NCBI RefSeq assembly: GCF_950023065.1
Contig: NC_088677.1
Span: 41,370,555 to 41,434,554, forward strand
Direction of reading: 5' to 3'
Length of the DNA stretch: 64,000 bases
DNA from: Planococcus citri
Taxonomy: Eukaryota > Arthropoda > Insecta > Hemiptera > Pseudococcidae
Shown here: positions 22,051 through 34,487 of the stretch, piece after piece
Layout of the letters: the number at the start of each line of letters is the position of its first letter
Position numbering within the stretch: position 1 is the stretch's first letter
Program-made: the position numbers and the translations under genes
The notes under the pieces: model-generated
Told to the model about the DNA's origin: nothing
The model's input: only the letters and a program-made list of their open reading frames with translations
The model's database searches: none

Positions 22051-23762
22051 ATGCCTTTGAAAGGAGTAAAAGTTATAGAACTGGCGGGGCTCGCTCCTGG
22101 GCCATTTTGTGGCAAAGTTCTGCTTGATTTCGGAGCCTCGGTTATCAAAGTGCATAAAGTAAGTTTTCTGCATCTCTATACTCCTAAAAATGTCAATGAA
22201 AAATTCACAATTTGAACTCAAAATAATGTTTCAGATGGCTGAATCGTTTCCAGATGTACTGTCAAATGGAAAAAAGTCAGTTGGTGTCAATTTAAAGTCC
22301 AAAAAAGGCGCTGAAGTGTTTCGAAAATTGTGTGGTTCTGCTGATGTATTAATTGACCCATTTAGAAAAGGTTTCTATTGAATATAAATTTTCTCAAACA
22401 CTTCCAATTTTTCTAAGTGGTTTTTTGTAGGTGTTTTGGAAAAACTTGGACTCGGACCCAACGAATTGTTGCAGAAAAATCCAAAATTAGTTTGCGCTCG
22501 GTTATCTGGATTTGGGCAAAATGGTCACTTTTCATCTATGGCTGGGCACGACATAAATTATTTAGCTATAACTGGTAAGTGTGAGTTAAAAATAGAAGAA
22601 CAATTCCAAACTAAAGCTAGGTACATAGACATACGTACTATTATAATGATCATTAATTATTGCATTCTGTTTCTTGTTAGGGTTATTATCTATGTACGGA
22701 TGGCGAGGAAAATATCCGATACCGCCGAGTAATTTCTCAGAATTCGCCGGAGGCAGTTTAATTTGTGTATTAGGAATTTTACTAGCTTTGTTTGAAAGAA
22801 CTAAAACTGGCACAGGTCAAGTGATAGATAGTAACATCACGGAAGGAATTTCGTACGTTGGTTCTTGGCTGATGAAATCTAAAAATACTTTTTTTACGGA
22901 ATCACGTGGAAATAATCTGTATGTACTGATTCTTGAATGGTTCATTATTACCTACTAATAATACACATTTATATTATGTAGTTATTGTACTAGATTCAAA
23001 TCGAAAGTCATGTTTATAACATAGGCTAGACGGCGGTACTCATTTTTACGACGTTTATGAAACTAAAGATGGAAAATTCATGGCTGTGGGAGCGTTAGAG
23101 CCACAATTTTATAACGAACTGATCGTTAAATTAGATTTTAGTCCAGAAGAGCTGCCTCAATTAGGAGATTTTGAAGAGAGTAGGATCAAACTTCAGAATA
23201 AATTCAAACAGAAAACGCAAGAAGAATGGTGTGAAGTGAGTAATCTACCTACAATTTGTGTACTTAAAATTTAGATTGATATTATAGAGGTATCCCAGAT
23301 TTGCCTTTTGGTGTTTAAACGTTACAAGTACAAGTACAGTACATACTTCTTTTCATTTTCACGCTTTTCAAAATAGGTTTTCACTTTATTTCACCTGTTC
23401 CTTCTAATTAGAATGTGTATCGTCGTCCAAACACGAAAATAACGATAAATTTAATTTTTTTCCACTAGGTCTTTGATTTATCTGATGCGTGTGTAACGCC
23501 CGTTTTGACGTTGGAAGAAGCATCGAAACATCAACATAATAGTGATAGAAAATCCTTTCTGAGAGACTGCGATGGTGATATTATGCCACTTCCAGCTCCT
23601 AGGTTGCAAAAAAATCCGCCCAAAATGGATAATTTTCAGTTACCTTCTCCTTTAGGAGAACATACTATCGAGGTTTTGTCCGAGTTAGGGTATTCGATTG
23701 ATCAACTTCGGCTATTAGCCGCTAATGGTGTTATTTGGAATCAAGAAAGAAGTAAATATTGA
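22051..23762 (+). CDS. AMACR: Alpha-methylacyl-CoA racemase, 6 exons, 376 aa
   Basis: Family III CoA-transferase-fold enzyme that interconverts (2R)- and (2S)-methyl-branched acyl-CoAs for beta-oxidation. Exons: 22051-22158, 22235-22370, 22431-22574, 22681-22918, 23025-23235, 23469-23762; all phases agree and the 376-residue product is close to the human 382. Family blocks: VIELAGLAPGPFCGKVLLDFG at the N-terminus, VCARLSGFGQNG, the catalytic-His motif GHDINYLAITG, EFAGGSLICVLGI, GTGQVIDSNITEG, LDGGTHFYDVY, MAVGALEPQFY, DACVTPVLTLEEA, and GEHTIEVLSELGY. The position of the catalytic Asp (human LLADFAGG) is Glu here (NFSEFAGG). The C-terminus ends RSKY, not a standard peroxisomal PTS1. Start ATG fits the family N-terminus without extension. 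Confidence 0.95.
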
Positions 23763-23915
23763 TTGTGGATTCATGAGATTCATCATTATTCATTGTTATT
23801 AATTTTTTTTTTCTTAGGTATTTTACATTATTTTCATATTAATCGATTTTACTTATTTGTTTCAAATCATGCAAATACCTTACTTGAAAGTATTTTTTAG
23901 TTCTGGAAAATGAAG

Positions 23916-23921
23916 AATAAA
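23916..23921 (+). terminator. Polyadenylation signal of AMACR
   Basis: AATAAA 154 bases downstream of the AMACR stop codon, in the expected position. Confidence 0.55.
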
Positions 23922-26900
23922 TGATGTATTCTTTGGATCACATTTCTGTGAATGGAAAAATTTGATGCAACTAACTGTGATGAAACCCGCGTCGTACGAG
24001 TATGATATTTTTGTTTGCTTTTTTAAAAAAATAAGGTTTTTATTGGTAGGTATGAAACTCGTTATATTATATTTTCTTTTTCAAACAAAACCAAAAGCCT
24101 TTATTATTCGTGAGTTATTTTCTGAAACATTTAGTTTTATATCAATTTACAAAATGCGGTCAGTTGATTTGCTGTGAGTAACCATTTCTTTTGATGGAAA
24201 GCAACATTTTTGAAATCAAACCGAATATCACTGGTCTCATTGAGTCTGCTGTTTTAGAGCTTTCTTAATCCAACATTTCGTATTCGTAATATTTAAGACG
24301 AATTTCCTATTGTTATCAACTTTTCAATTGTTTTTTAAGATCCTTTCTACTTTCTGTAATTTATGACTGTGCAGCCCTGCTCCGAAAAATGCAATTAGTA
24401 AAATGGAAACAGTTGGATCTAATATGAAGTCCCAGTTTCCTGGGACATTGAGAGGTAATTTGTGGTTCTCAAAAATCTCAAAATTTGTTTGTTTTTTTTA
24501 AATTTTGGATAATCTATTCAAAAAATGTTGGGAGTATTGTAATGGTACAAAAAATGAGAGAAGTGCACTAAGTGTAGACTTGAGACGTTATTGTTCACGC
24601 GACATTTAAAAAAATACAATTCAGTGAATCAATTGCATTTGAAATTAATTCGTGTGATTTACATTCAAGTAAATAAATTAAAATGATAATAGTAATAGTA
24701 TATTTGAAATTTTTTAATTTCATTATAATGTTTAAAGAATGAGCAGGATTTTCTAAGAAAAAAATAAATATAAAATAGCCAATAAATTAAAAAAAAAAGA
24801 CAAAACATTTTACATTTTATACAAAACCGTACAAAAAAATGAATTTTATGTACATAAAAATATTCAGTTCTCATGTAACATAATTGTTTTAAAAAAATGT
24901 TTTTTTTTTAGTACAAAGTTTCTTGTAAAATACTCGGAGGCTCCGATAAATACATCATCACCACATAATATGTATGTACCAGTACCTTAAGTCTAAATAC
25001 TGTCATTTATAATAATGGTTCCATTCGTATTTATAGTTTCGGGGTATGTAGATTCATCAAACAATTTTCATCGACTAGATCATTTTTTCAATTATTATTC
25101 GCACTAGTTTTTTTATTTTATTTTTTATTTTCACGAAATATTTCTTGTTGATGTTTAATTTCTGTTACGTTTTACGTTACATTTGTACTCGTTTAATAAA
25201 TTTTTTTTTTAATACTTTCTTTTATCATAATCGATGCCGGGAAGACATCTAAAAAATCCATCATTTATTTTTAATGTGAGCGATATGGAATGACTAGTTG
25301 CAATGGCGGTAACAATAGCTAGTGCAACAAATTTTTCCATTGTCACATTTGTTTTGTGATTGTTACATCTTACATAATTAAGTATCACTCGAACAGCGCA
25401 TCTTATCCCACAGAATGTAATACACATATGTATTGAATTCACGAAACGCTATGACATGGTAATTTCGTAAAATGTAACATCCATTACTACTCTGGATTGG
25501 CACTTTTCTCAATGTTTTCACCTGTAACAGAAATTATCAATTGTTGAGAGTCAAAATAGCATAGATACGCAAGTAACAGTAATCAGATCGTTTATATGTA
25601 AGTATAAAATACACGCATGTGTACAAAAGCGCAAGCTTCGAAGTAGGTACATGACAGTTTTTCAATTATAAAATTATGTGAAATATGCAACAGATGTTGT
25701 GAGATTATTTTTTAGTGTTTACTTGGTGGAAAAATGAGAATTAGATACCAATCTAAGTATCTATCCTCATAGACGACTACAGTTATGTGCCATATTCGGA
25801 TTAATTTTTGATTTTACATCGAACTCTATTGAGTATACAGGTGAAAAATGTTGGCCTATTGGTACATGTTTTCATAATCATAAGAATTATTAAATTAAGT
25901 ATTCAAGTAATCGAAAAATAATTCCGCCAGTAGAAAAATGAATACGTAGACAAATTTTGGGTTAATGTGTTAATAGTATGGTCAAGTTATAAAAATCATT
26001 CATCTCAGCTGAAAATGGGCTGATCGCGAATTCGCGAAGGGGGAGCACACGACTTACCACTACCTATACCAACATACTTGTATGTATATGTACAGGTTGT
26101 AAAAGATAATATTTGAAAATGACTGTATCTAATTTTTGAATACCTACACCGCCGCTGAAAGCGTTTATTAAATGATTGCTAAAGAAATATGCACGTGCTG
26201 AGAAAACGGTGAAAGTCAATTTAAAAGTATTTAGCTTCTGTTCCGCGGTGTAATTTATATCTAATACTAAAATATTTAATAGGCATGGAAATATTAGGAT
26301 TTTATTTCGGTATTAATTTGAAAAAATAATCTGCAGTTAAACGCTGACTAGCAATTGTTAACTATGTACTATGGCGAATACTACGGAGATTTCCCGGTCG
26401 TTATGACATGCCTGAAAATCAGCATACCGCACGCGTTTCGATGGCACATTTTAAATACCTTAATCGTGCTATCACTTTTTCCTAATACACTTTCGCATTC
26501 TACAATAAAATAGCACTTATACATAGATAGATTTATAACGAAACGCGAACGCGTACCTACTATTTACAACCTCGAACACGTAACGCGCCAAATAACGGAA
26601 AACCAATTAAGCGGTATAGGTATTTTTAACTCGTATTTAAACAGACATGTAAGTACCAATAGGTAAGTATATAGAGGCCTAAACATACCTACGATACCGT
26701 ATACTTTTCGGAAACCATACAGAATTAGTTTTGAATTAATCTCAGCTCGGTTGTTTTATCTGATGTTTGAAATTTTCATTCAAGTGACTTCATACCGAAA
26801 AATACTACCTTTATTAATACCTAGTTACCTACATACATAAATATGTCATAAAATAGTCATCTGGTCGAAGGAAATCCGTGCACTTGGATGTGCAGATTCA

Positions 26901-27830
26901 TTGATGACGCAAAAATAACTACCGTTGATGAAATCATAAATTCCCCTAGAATTAGGTAAATGGATAACTTATTGAGAATAAAGTATTCATTTTACGGTAA
27001 AATTATGAATCATTTTACATCAATGATCGAACAGACGCTTGTTTATCGAAGAATGACTCGATTTGAAACAGGGTTGTACATGTTTAAAACAAATTTTAAA
27101 AAACAAAACTGTGTTTTAAACAAAGTTTTAAACGTGTTTTTTTCAACTCCAATTTTCTAAAAAAAAAACACGTTTTTTTTCAGTTTCTCCTAGAAAAAGA
27201 ATTAAAATTAAATGAACTGTATTTCTAGATCTTAATTTTTCTTCTTGTACTTTTTTTTAAAGACAAATTTTGTGTTTGTATTCCAATTTTTCACTTAAAA
27301 ATTGATGACTGGATAACGGATATTTGGAAAACTGAATCCGAAACAAATGAATTTGTGTTCAAAACACGTCTTAAACACATAGTTTTGAACAAGAAAAAAA
27401 AAACCTGATTAGAGATGATATTTGGATTAATTAAACTTTTATGCGTCGCGTCGGTGCATCATCATTGCGAGGATCATGTTCATGAAACCTAAGATTTATC
27501 GCAGAACAGATGATAGAAATTAGATAAAATTTTTAATTAGGTAAAATTTACGTGTCATGTTCATAGGGGCGTAAAAACGTTTAAGAGCATCAAATTTTGA
27601 TTGGCGATTGTTATGAAAAAAAATTCCTATTGAAAAGTAGGTAATGATAATCTATGAAGCTTTTAAAACGAAAAAGTCTAAACCAAAAAAAAGTACCAAT
27701 TCAGAATTTTAAACTCTTCAATTTTTCTGAAGAATAATTTTATGAAATAGAACACTAAAAACAATGTTGCTCAAGATTTAGCACCTAACCTAACCTAAAA
27801 CATATTATACCTATACTCTTGATTGTATGT
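23922..27830. other. Intergenic, no gene beyond the peptide candidate
   Basis: AT-rich DNA with TAGGTA-type motifs. Between 27070 and 27420 there are several GTTTTAAAC/GTGTTTT motifs forming weak inverted repeats, probably an old transposon. No convincing exon was found. Confidence 0.45.
25209..25340 (-). CDS. Hypothetical small secreted peptide (43 aa)
   Basis: The frame starts MEKFVALAIVTAIATSHS, a good signal-peptide shape (short charged start, hydrophobic core, small residues before a likely cleavage). A 25-residue remainder with one Cys follows and ends YDKRKY. A strong acceptor (TTCTGTTACAG, minus strand, about 25524) lies upstream, so this could be a terminal exon; the frame is also open upstream to an earlier Met at 25427. 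GTATTA just before the stop could be a donor, making it a first coding exon. I recognise no family; upstream ATGs weaken the call. Confidence 0.3.
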   Translation of the reverse strand: MEKFVALAIVTAIATSHSISLTLKINDGFFRCLPGIDYDKRKY

Positions 27831-27831
27831 A

Positions 27832-28053
27832 CAGGGTGGCCAGAAATATCGGGTACCCCTAAAAAAGTTTTAAAAAAGTTTTCTAACTAAATACTTCGGT
27901 TGGTCACAGTGAATGATAATAATGATAACACATGATTGGTTGTTGGACTGGAGAGATAACATTCCACCAATCATATGCATCTATTTCACGTTGCCAACCT
28001 ATATTTTTAATGAAAAACTTTCTTAGGGGTACCCGATATTTCTGGCCACCCTG
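27832..28053. mobile_element. mariner-type MITE (222 bp), intact ends
   Basis: Inverted ends CAGGGTGGCCAGAAATATCG and CGATATTTCTGGCCACCCTG, extending to about 30 bp (GGTACCCCTAA), lie between TA dinucleotides (27830-27831, 28054-28055). Non-coding interior. Two relatives are in this window (2338-2420 and 6994-7175). Confidence 0.85.
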
Positions 28054-28189
28054 TAAAACGGTAAGTATGAAAGATTGCCTATGTGATGAATAGCAGGATC
28101 ATATATATTTAGCAACAATACCAATTTGCCATCCACTGATGTTTCAAAACTCGATCAAGTGGGTATGTATGTATAGATTGCCCCCATAC

Positions 28190-28690
28190 ATTACGCAGCC
28201 CATGACATTTCACTGACTTTTTGCGGACCGACGTTTGGTTTGCACTAGCAGGACCGCGCTTGATTTTTTCCATGTGTTCTCAAAGCAGCTCACTGCTGGG
28301 CCATGAAAAGAAGGTATATACTCGATCAGATTGGAGAAAGACTTATATTTAAGCTTATAATTCAATTTTCAATTTTTAAGGAGGGCTCCCCACTCAAGTG
28401 TATGTTTTTTAGATATTCCCCAGACTTTTTCCGCCATCAAAAAAATGTTTTCATTCGCTTCCAGGGAGGCGAGGAACTCGAATAGCTCGTGCATGTAGCG
28501 CCAAGTTCATAAAATCGAATAATGCAGGTCTTTAGTAGTACTCTGCCTCATATACACACTGCGTTGGCTTGTTTTGCATGTCTGTAGCGATTGAAAACTG
28601 AATAGACTTTTTGCAGCCCAGTGCCGGGCTGCAAAAAGTCCAGATGGGCCGCAAAAAGTCTGAGGTTTATCTAGTATGGGCTGCGTAATA
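28190..28690. mobile_element. Inverted-repeat element (~500 bp)
   Basis: TTACGCAGCCCAT at the left and ATGGGCTGCGTAA at the right are exact inverted copies. Inside each, GACTTTTTGCGG is also shared, giving imperfect ends of about 40 bp. Additional GGGCTGCAAAAAGTC copies lie near the right end. Target duplication unclear; family unknown. Confidence 0.6.
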
Positions 28691-28699
28691 CCACTTTTC

Positions 28700-31600
28700 A
28701 TGTGTATGTATGTATGTGTGTATTTATTTTATAGGTACCTGCGTTTTCCTCGGTGTCGGCTGTGAAAGCTATAGAAAATCAACATGCTCAAAAATTGATT
28801 GATCAAAATCGATGTTTTTGACTAGATAGTAGATAGGTATATAATATTGTACTATAATTCTAATGTCACTAACGTGTACCTGTACCTACTCGAAGTGAAT
28901 CTTCAGATAGATAGGTCTAGGTACTACTTTAATTATTATGCAACTAGTCAACAGAGATGTTTGTTCAAGACACAGGACAGGACTAACTCCCCGCTCCCTC
29001 CCTCCCCCTCGTTCTATTTTTCGTCAGTTTCTCTATGATTTTCAAGCCTCTAACAGTCTTCTTACTCACACTGGTAATTTGATTTTAGACATCAACTTTT
29101 TGGCATTATCAAGTACATATAAAAAGTTTGGAGGATTTTGACTAAGTTCAGAGGAGACCGTGGGTTCTCAAAGAGGATACATTTTTTTTGTTGGCATTAG
29201 TTGCTTGATAGCAATGGCTACGTAGACGCAGAATCTCAAATAGGTATATACCTACTATCTTTTGAAACTACGCCATTTTTTCCAAAACGGACTAGGGTAG
29301 AGGCTAGAGCGAAAAAACCACGATTTTTTTTTCGAAAATGCGCGTTCTCTGAGGACTTTAAGGAACCTCCGGAGCTAAAAAAATTGCTGATGACTTTCAA
29401 CTCAAAATAAAATGAATTTGCTCAAAATCTTCCAATTTTTTTTTTTTTCGTAATCCGCCGTATTCACACCTATATATACTACCTCTATCTGATATGGGTA
29501 AACAAGTACCTAAGATAACCTGATGAATAGGGCAACATTTAAACATTGACACCAAAAAAAGTTTGCAAACAAAATGATAATGTCTATTTCTTAGATTCTT
29601 ACCAACCTAAAGTAGAAAAGCGAATCGAATACAATTTCCAGTCATTTGTTTTAGGTACCCAAATACCATGCTTTATTTCCATGAGAAAATTTTGCCTGTA
29701 TCATTGTTGATAATGGGACTAGGTAGGTAGGTAGATACTTTTTAATTTGTCGATCTTTAGCTGTAAAACGTATTAATTAATCGTGCCAACTATTGATTAG
29801 AAATTTGGAGAAAGCTGAGGGAAAAAATGATATACTCTATTTGATACCGCGAGTAGGTATAGTTACCAGGTTACCTGTACCTAACCATCGTGATGGTTAA
29901 ATAAAAATCGAGCAGATTTTTTTCCCTTTCATCATTAGACTACGCCAAAAATGCGCATATTACATTGTCATCTTAATTATCACTTTTCTGATTCATGCTA
30001 TTGTTTTTTGGTTTTGATTCACTTTGCGTTTTTTAATTAAACCGATGTAAGTCGGGCGAAGCGATTAAACGGTGATGGAGAAATAAGGCATACCTACTTA
30101 CTTCCTCCCTCGTTTCCGCATGCCTCTGTCGTGCAAAAAGAAAGAGAGAAAATATTACCAAAATGTAGCATTATGCAGCATACCTGTACGCACGTCTGAC
30201 CTATTTTGTCATCAATATTTTATCCAAATTGTTGCCAAGCTAAAGATCATCGTCACACTTCAATTCTCTTATTAATGGATATGATAAACTAAACGTCTCC
30301 CTTGATCAGCCTTCTTCTAGTTTTTTTTTGCTCTTAAGTTGATTACAAGAATTGCGAATTATACGATAACCATATGTGCCGGAGTTCTCTACGGCTATTT
30401 TAGGCATCTATGTACCTAATACCTATACCTTTCGTTGAGTTGGAAATTTCCAAAATTATGTATATAGGCAGATAAACCTACTACTTTTTGTATGCGCGTG
30501 TAAATGTTTGGAAAATTTACTGGTTTCTCCGGTTCCGGTTGCGTATGATATATTTTGGAACAATTAGATATGTATATTTGTGTTTACCACACGTGAATTC
30601 TGTCATACGTGGGCTGCACTTTGGGATTTTACTAATATTTTTCAAACTTTTCACGACAAATCATTATCGTTCAAGGTTTCTTCGCATCTGAACATCAGAG
30701 ATTATAAAATTTGGTAAGAAGTCACTTATGTCATAACGCCTAATTATATCTGTACCATCATTTTGTAAATTATTCAATTCTACGTTCGTATGAAAATTTT
30801 GATACGTGGGTATCACTTCGAGATAAAAACTGCAAGATGATTAATTTATGCGCATTAAAAAATAAAACCTAATATTCATGTGTACGAGTATTGCGATTAT
30901 ATGTGCGATGCGTGACTCTCAAGGTGACGTTCGGTAAATTAATTATTGTAAATTGCTCTAAGTACTCAATATTTTTGGTCATGTTTGTGCCGATCTTCTG
31001 ACTCATTCGAGAGAAGGCTCGGGGGCTGGAGTATATTTTTCAAAAAAAATTTCCGCGACTTGTGATCAATGAATTTGAAAGCATATCCTATATTCATTTC
31101 CTCTTTTGACGAAGTACTATAGGCACGTATAACCAGGTAATCAAGGAATTCCTCCGCATAATTCTTTGCAAATCGTCTTTGTGAACTGCAAATATGTACC
31201 TACCATTACTTCGTAATGCACCTACATTCATGATTTAATTCCCACCAATAAGTAAGAGTCTTTTTCATAAATTAGGTGCCTTTTTACACCTACCAAGCCA
31301 TAAAGCTATCAGCTATGCAACTACATACAGCCCCCCTTTTTTGATGCACTATTTCATTGAACTGACTTCCACCCTATACCGAATAGGACTTTATTTAAAC
31401 TTTCTTGGCTTTAAAAATCTTGACCATGCTCTTGTATTCAAAAAATAAGTTTTTTTTTTAGTCAACCTAACTAGGTATACCTACTTATTTTATTTCGGTA
31501 TTAAGCATGAAGGGAAGGGGGTAGACAATCATCGTGTTTTTCACTCAATTACATTCAGAAACCAATCTTTTGTGCGAAACAGCTGAACTTTGAAGGATAA

Positions 31601-31810
31601 CATTTCAAAACCGGCTGAACTTGGAGCAAATCTGTTAGCGAAATTTCAAAACGAATAGATTGAAGAATCGACTTTATTAATGGACAAGTTGCATGTTTCC
31701 TTTTTTGTATGAACTTTATTAAAAGCTCGAAGCTTACAAAGCTTACACGTTTAAAGATGAATATGGAAAAAATTTCAAAATTAGGTCCATACGTCTTTCG
31801 AAATTTGGCT
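28700..31810. other. Intergenic, no gene recognised
   Basis: AT-rich with many TAGGTA/TACCTA motifs. Short open frames (for example 28847-29141, overlapping in two frames) show no domain or splice support. Confidence 0.45.
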
Positions 31811-31818
31811 GTAGGTGA

Positions 31819-32241
31819 GTTGATTCCCGTTTGATTTTTTTCGAAATGATTGTGTCCGAATAGATTCCCACCTTTTCTTTTCAAGTGTCCGAATTGATTC
31901 CCACCTCTTTTTTTCAAGTGTACTCAATTCCCGCCAGCACTTTGGGCGCAGTATGTTGCAACCATAAATAGGACGACTAATTCCTGTGAATGATTCCATT
32001 TTAAACTGAATTCCGATTTCTATTCCTCAAGTTTCTGCCCACAAGCGTTCAGTTAATTTAATTACATTTTATATCCATCCCTCGCATGTTCCTTTTTTTT
32101 TCTAAACGCTTTATAGCTACATATTTTTTGGGAGATAACCCAGCCAACCTCCGTGTGGTGTCTCCTGGATAACTCAATTCGTACACTTGAAAAGAAAAGG
32201 TGGGAATCAATTCGTACACTTTTTTCATTTTGGGAATCAAC
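31819..32241. mobile_element. Foldback element with repeated AATTGATTCCCACC motif
   Basis: GTTGATTCCC at the left and GGGAATCAAC at the right are inverted. Inside each arm CAAGTGT(A/C)CGAATTGATTCCCACC recurs (two copies left, about two inverted copies right). The apparent minus-strand repeated peptide LEKKRWESIRT comes only from this repeat. No target duplication identified. Confidence 0.6.
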
Positions 32242-32483
32242 TAACCAACTCCCTGAAATTTGACTTAAAAGGTGAAAGTTCGACTTTTCATGATACGAGC
32301 ATACACGAAATTTGAGATCAATCATTCAAGAATGTGGAAATATTATTGTAAAGACCCTTTATAATTTACGTAGGTACCTACTCCCTTTTCAATAACTTGA
32401 ATTAATTGTCAAAAAGATTTTAAAAAATTAAAATTGAAATGCTGGTAGATATACTTATTGATAGTTAATAGGTAGTTGAAGCA

Positions 32484-32661
32484 TGTGTTTCCAAAACGCA
32501 CTAAGTCCATTTTCAAAGATTCTGAGGTTGCCCGACATCTAGCATAAAGTTGCAGCCCAAAAAATCAGCCAATTTGGGCCATTTCTACGTTTCTAAATTG
32601 TACCAAGTACCATGAATTTCTTATCAATATTTTTTTGGACTTAGTGCGTTTTGGAAACACA
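32484..32661. mobile_element. Short MITE (178 bp)
   Basis: TGTGTTTCCAAAACGCACTA and its continuation AGTCCA are inverted at the right end (TGGACTTAGTGCG, then TTTTGGAAACACA), 26-bp nearly perfect arms. Non-coding, family unknown. Confidence 0.7.
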
Positions 32662-33314
32662 CGATTCAGTTATTAATTTGAATTGTTCATTTTTTTAACC
32701 CGGTAACCCGGCTCTTTTTATCCTCCCCTCATCTCGATCTATGTCCCTCCGAACAAGCTTAAAGTACCAAAAAATTGGAAATAATCATCCCACAGAAACT
32801 GCTCTTCGTATTGAAAATTTCATGGTTAAACGAAGCAGGGAGTACTTGGTGATTTCGATGGTTGTTTTTTAAGTAATGGAAATTATATACAAATGGAGAT
32901 TACAAAATTTGAGGAATGTACCTACTTGTATAATTTAACGATGTCTGATGCCTTGGTAATAAAGAGTAGGCATCTATTTTCGTATCAACAATATTTTATC
33001 AGCTCTGAACGTATCTTCGCTGCGAAATACGAATATTACGAAACACTGAACCGAAGGTTTTGTTACAATACCTACATCTTAGGTACTCACACTTATTAGG
33101 TATAGTCTTATGATATCGATATAAAAAGAAGGAAAAAACTGCAATCGGCCCAGTATAGGTAGGTACTCGTAGGTAAGTAATTCGTTCTAGTAATCAGGAA
33201 TTGAATAGAGGAATTACGTAGTCGATAATCGAAGTGTCATATATTACGATTATTTTGACTGATCGCAAAAAGGTGAAATTGCTGTTTGAAGAGCCCATTT
33301 AGAAAGCATACAAC

Positions 33315-33436
33315 CTGATTCGGGACTCAATGATACTGATCGTGAATATCCATCATGTCTCGACTTTATTCGTACCGTACCGTGTTCTAAAACTTGCGCC
33401 GCGATTACGTTTTCGTCGAGGTTTAATTTATTACGA
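33315..33436 (-). CDS. Possible isolated coding exon
   Basis: On the minus strand a good acceptor (TTTCATATTTCTTGTATTAG) is followed by 40 open codons with coding-like, CG-containing codon choice. Recognisable segments are LNLDENVIAAQVLEHG and SRHDGYSRSVSLSPES. A plausible donor (CAG|GTTGTA) closes the exon. It is on the same strand as, and downstream of, the CABIT gene, but no compatible phase connects them. No family recognised. Confidence 0.25.
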
Positions 33437-34487
33437 CTAATACAAGAAATATGAAACAAATGGTGTCTGTTTTGCTGATTTACTAACCTACAACGAACAA
33501 TATTTTAAATCTGCTGTAGGTACCGTTCCGTTTGTATATATGCAGTCGTCGAGGTTAAACGTGCTTAAATGCAGAGCCATTATCGTTTTTAAACAAGTGT
33601 CGCTCCGTTTTTGCGCGCATTATGCTAAACGCTTTGTTGTATTGTGCGACGAGCAATTTTTTTACAAAATGTTTTTAATCTTGACCTTTTTAGTACCTAT
33701 GCCGCGCCTTAAATAGTACGACATAGGCAATTCGAGTACGCACAGTACCCACGTGTTATATTGATATCCGCAAATACGTGAAATGAGGTTATGGGCGATT
33801 TTTCACTTTCTCAATACCTACAATATGCAAAGATAGGTGCAACAATTTTCAAATGTTTGAGCGATGTGTGCGTATTAAAGTTCTAGAGTGGTATGCTGCG
33901 TACAATGTTTTTTTTTTTTCTTGGTCACGTATAATACGTTACAATATATGGAGTAACTCCTTCAATTCGTTAGGTACCTCTACCTACCTAGAACTTACTA
34001 CCTAAACAAAATCCGTCTCATAAAATTTTGCTTAATTTTCGACGCATAATTAAATTCTCCTTTAGTTTGGTATGTTTTGTCCTTTGACAGTGGTTTGGTT
34101 TGCCCTTCAACTTTCACGATAGGCAACATTTCGATTTTTTTTAAATTTACATCCAAATTTTCAGGTTTGATCATTTACTACCCCAGACACATATTTGTGT
34201 CGTCATTCCACTTTTTGTAAGTATGTACTATGTACGTACCTATATCAATTATCGAACTGTTTCGAGATTGTGTACAATTTTGGACTTGATAACGATCGTA
34301 ACTGTGATCGTCTGCAATGTACCGAATAGTGAATACCTAAAATGTATTTTATACATTTCATTTCCACACCTCAAACAATAACGTAATAGCTCAAAAAAAA
34401 ATAGGAACTACCAACATACTGGTATAATATCTGTGAAAATCTCAAAATTCTCGTAGAATAAAAAAAGATTAACTCGAGCAACAAATT

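Noticed and set aside
26023..26036. 14-bp palindrome TCGCGAATTCGCGA
   Set aside because: Short enough to occur by chance in 64 kb and not part of a larger structure.
27784..27797. Telomere-like (TTAGG) repeats
   Set aside because: Only two or three units here and near 52130; too few, and the TAGG motif is scattered throughout the window.
31781..32325. Minus-strand frames with repeated LEKKRWESIRT-type peptide
   Set aside because: Produced by the repeated AATTGATTCCCACC motif of the foldback element.
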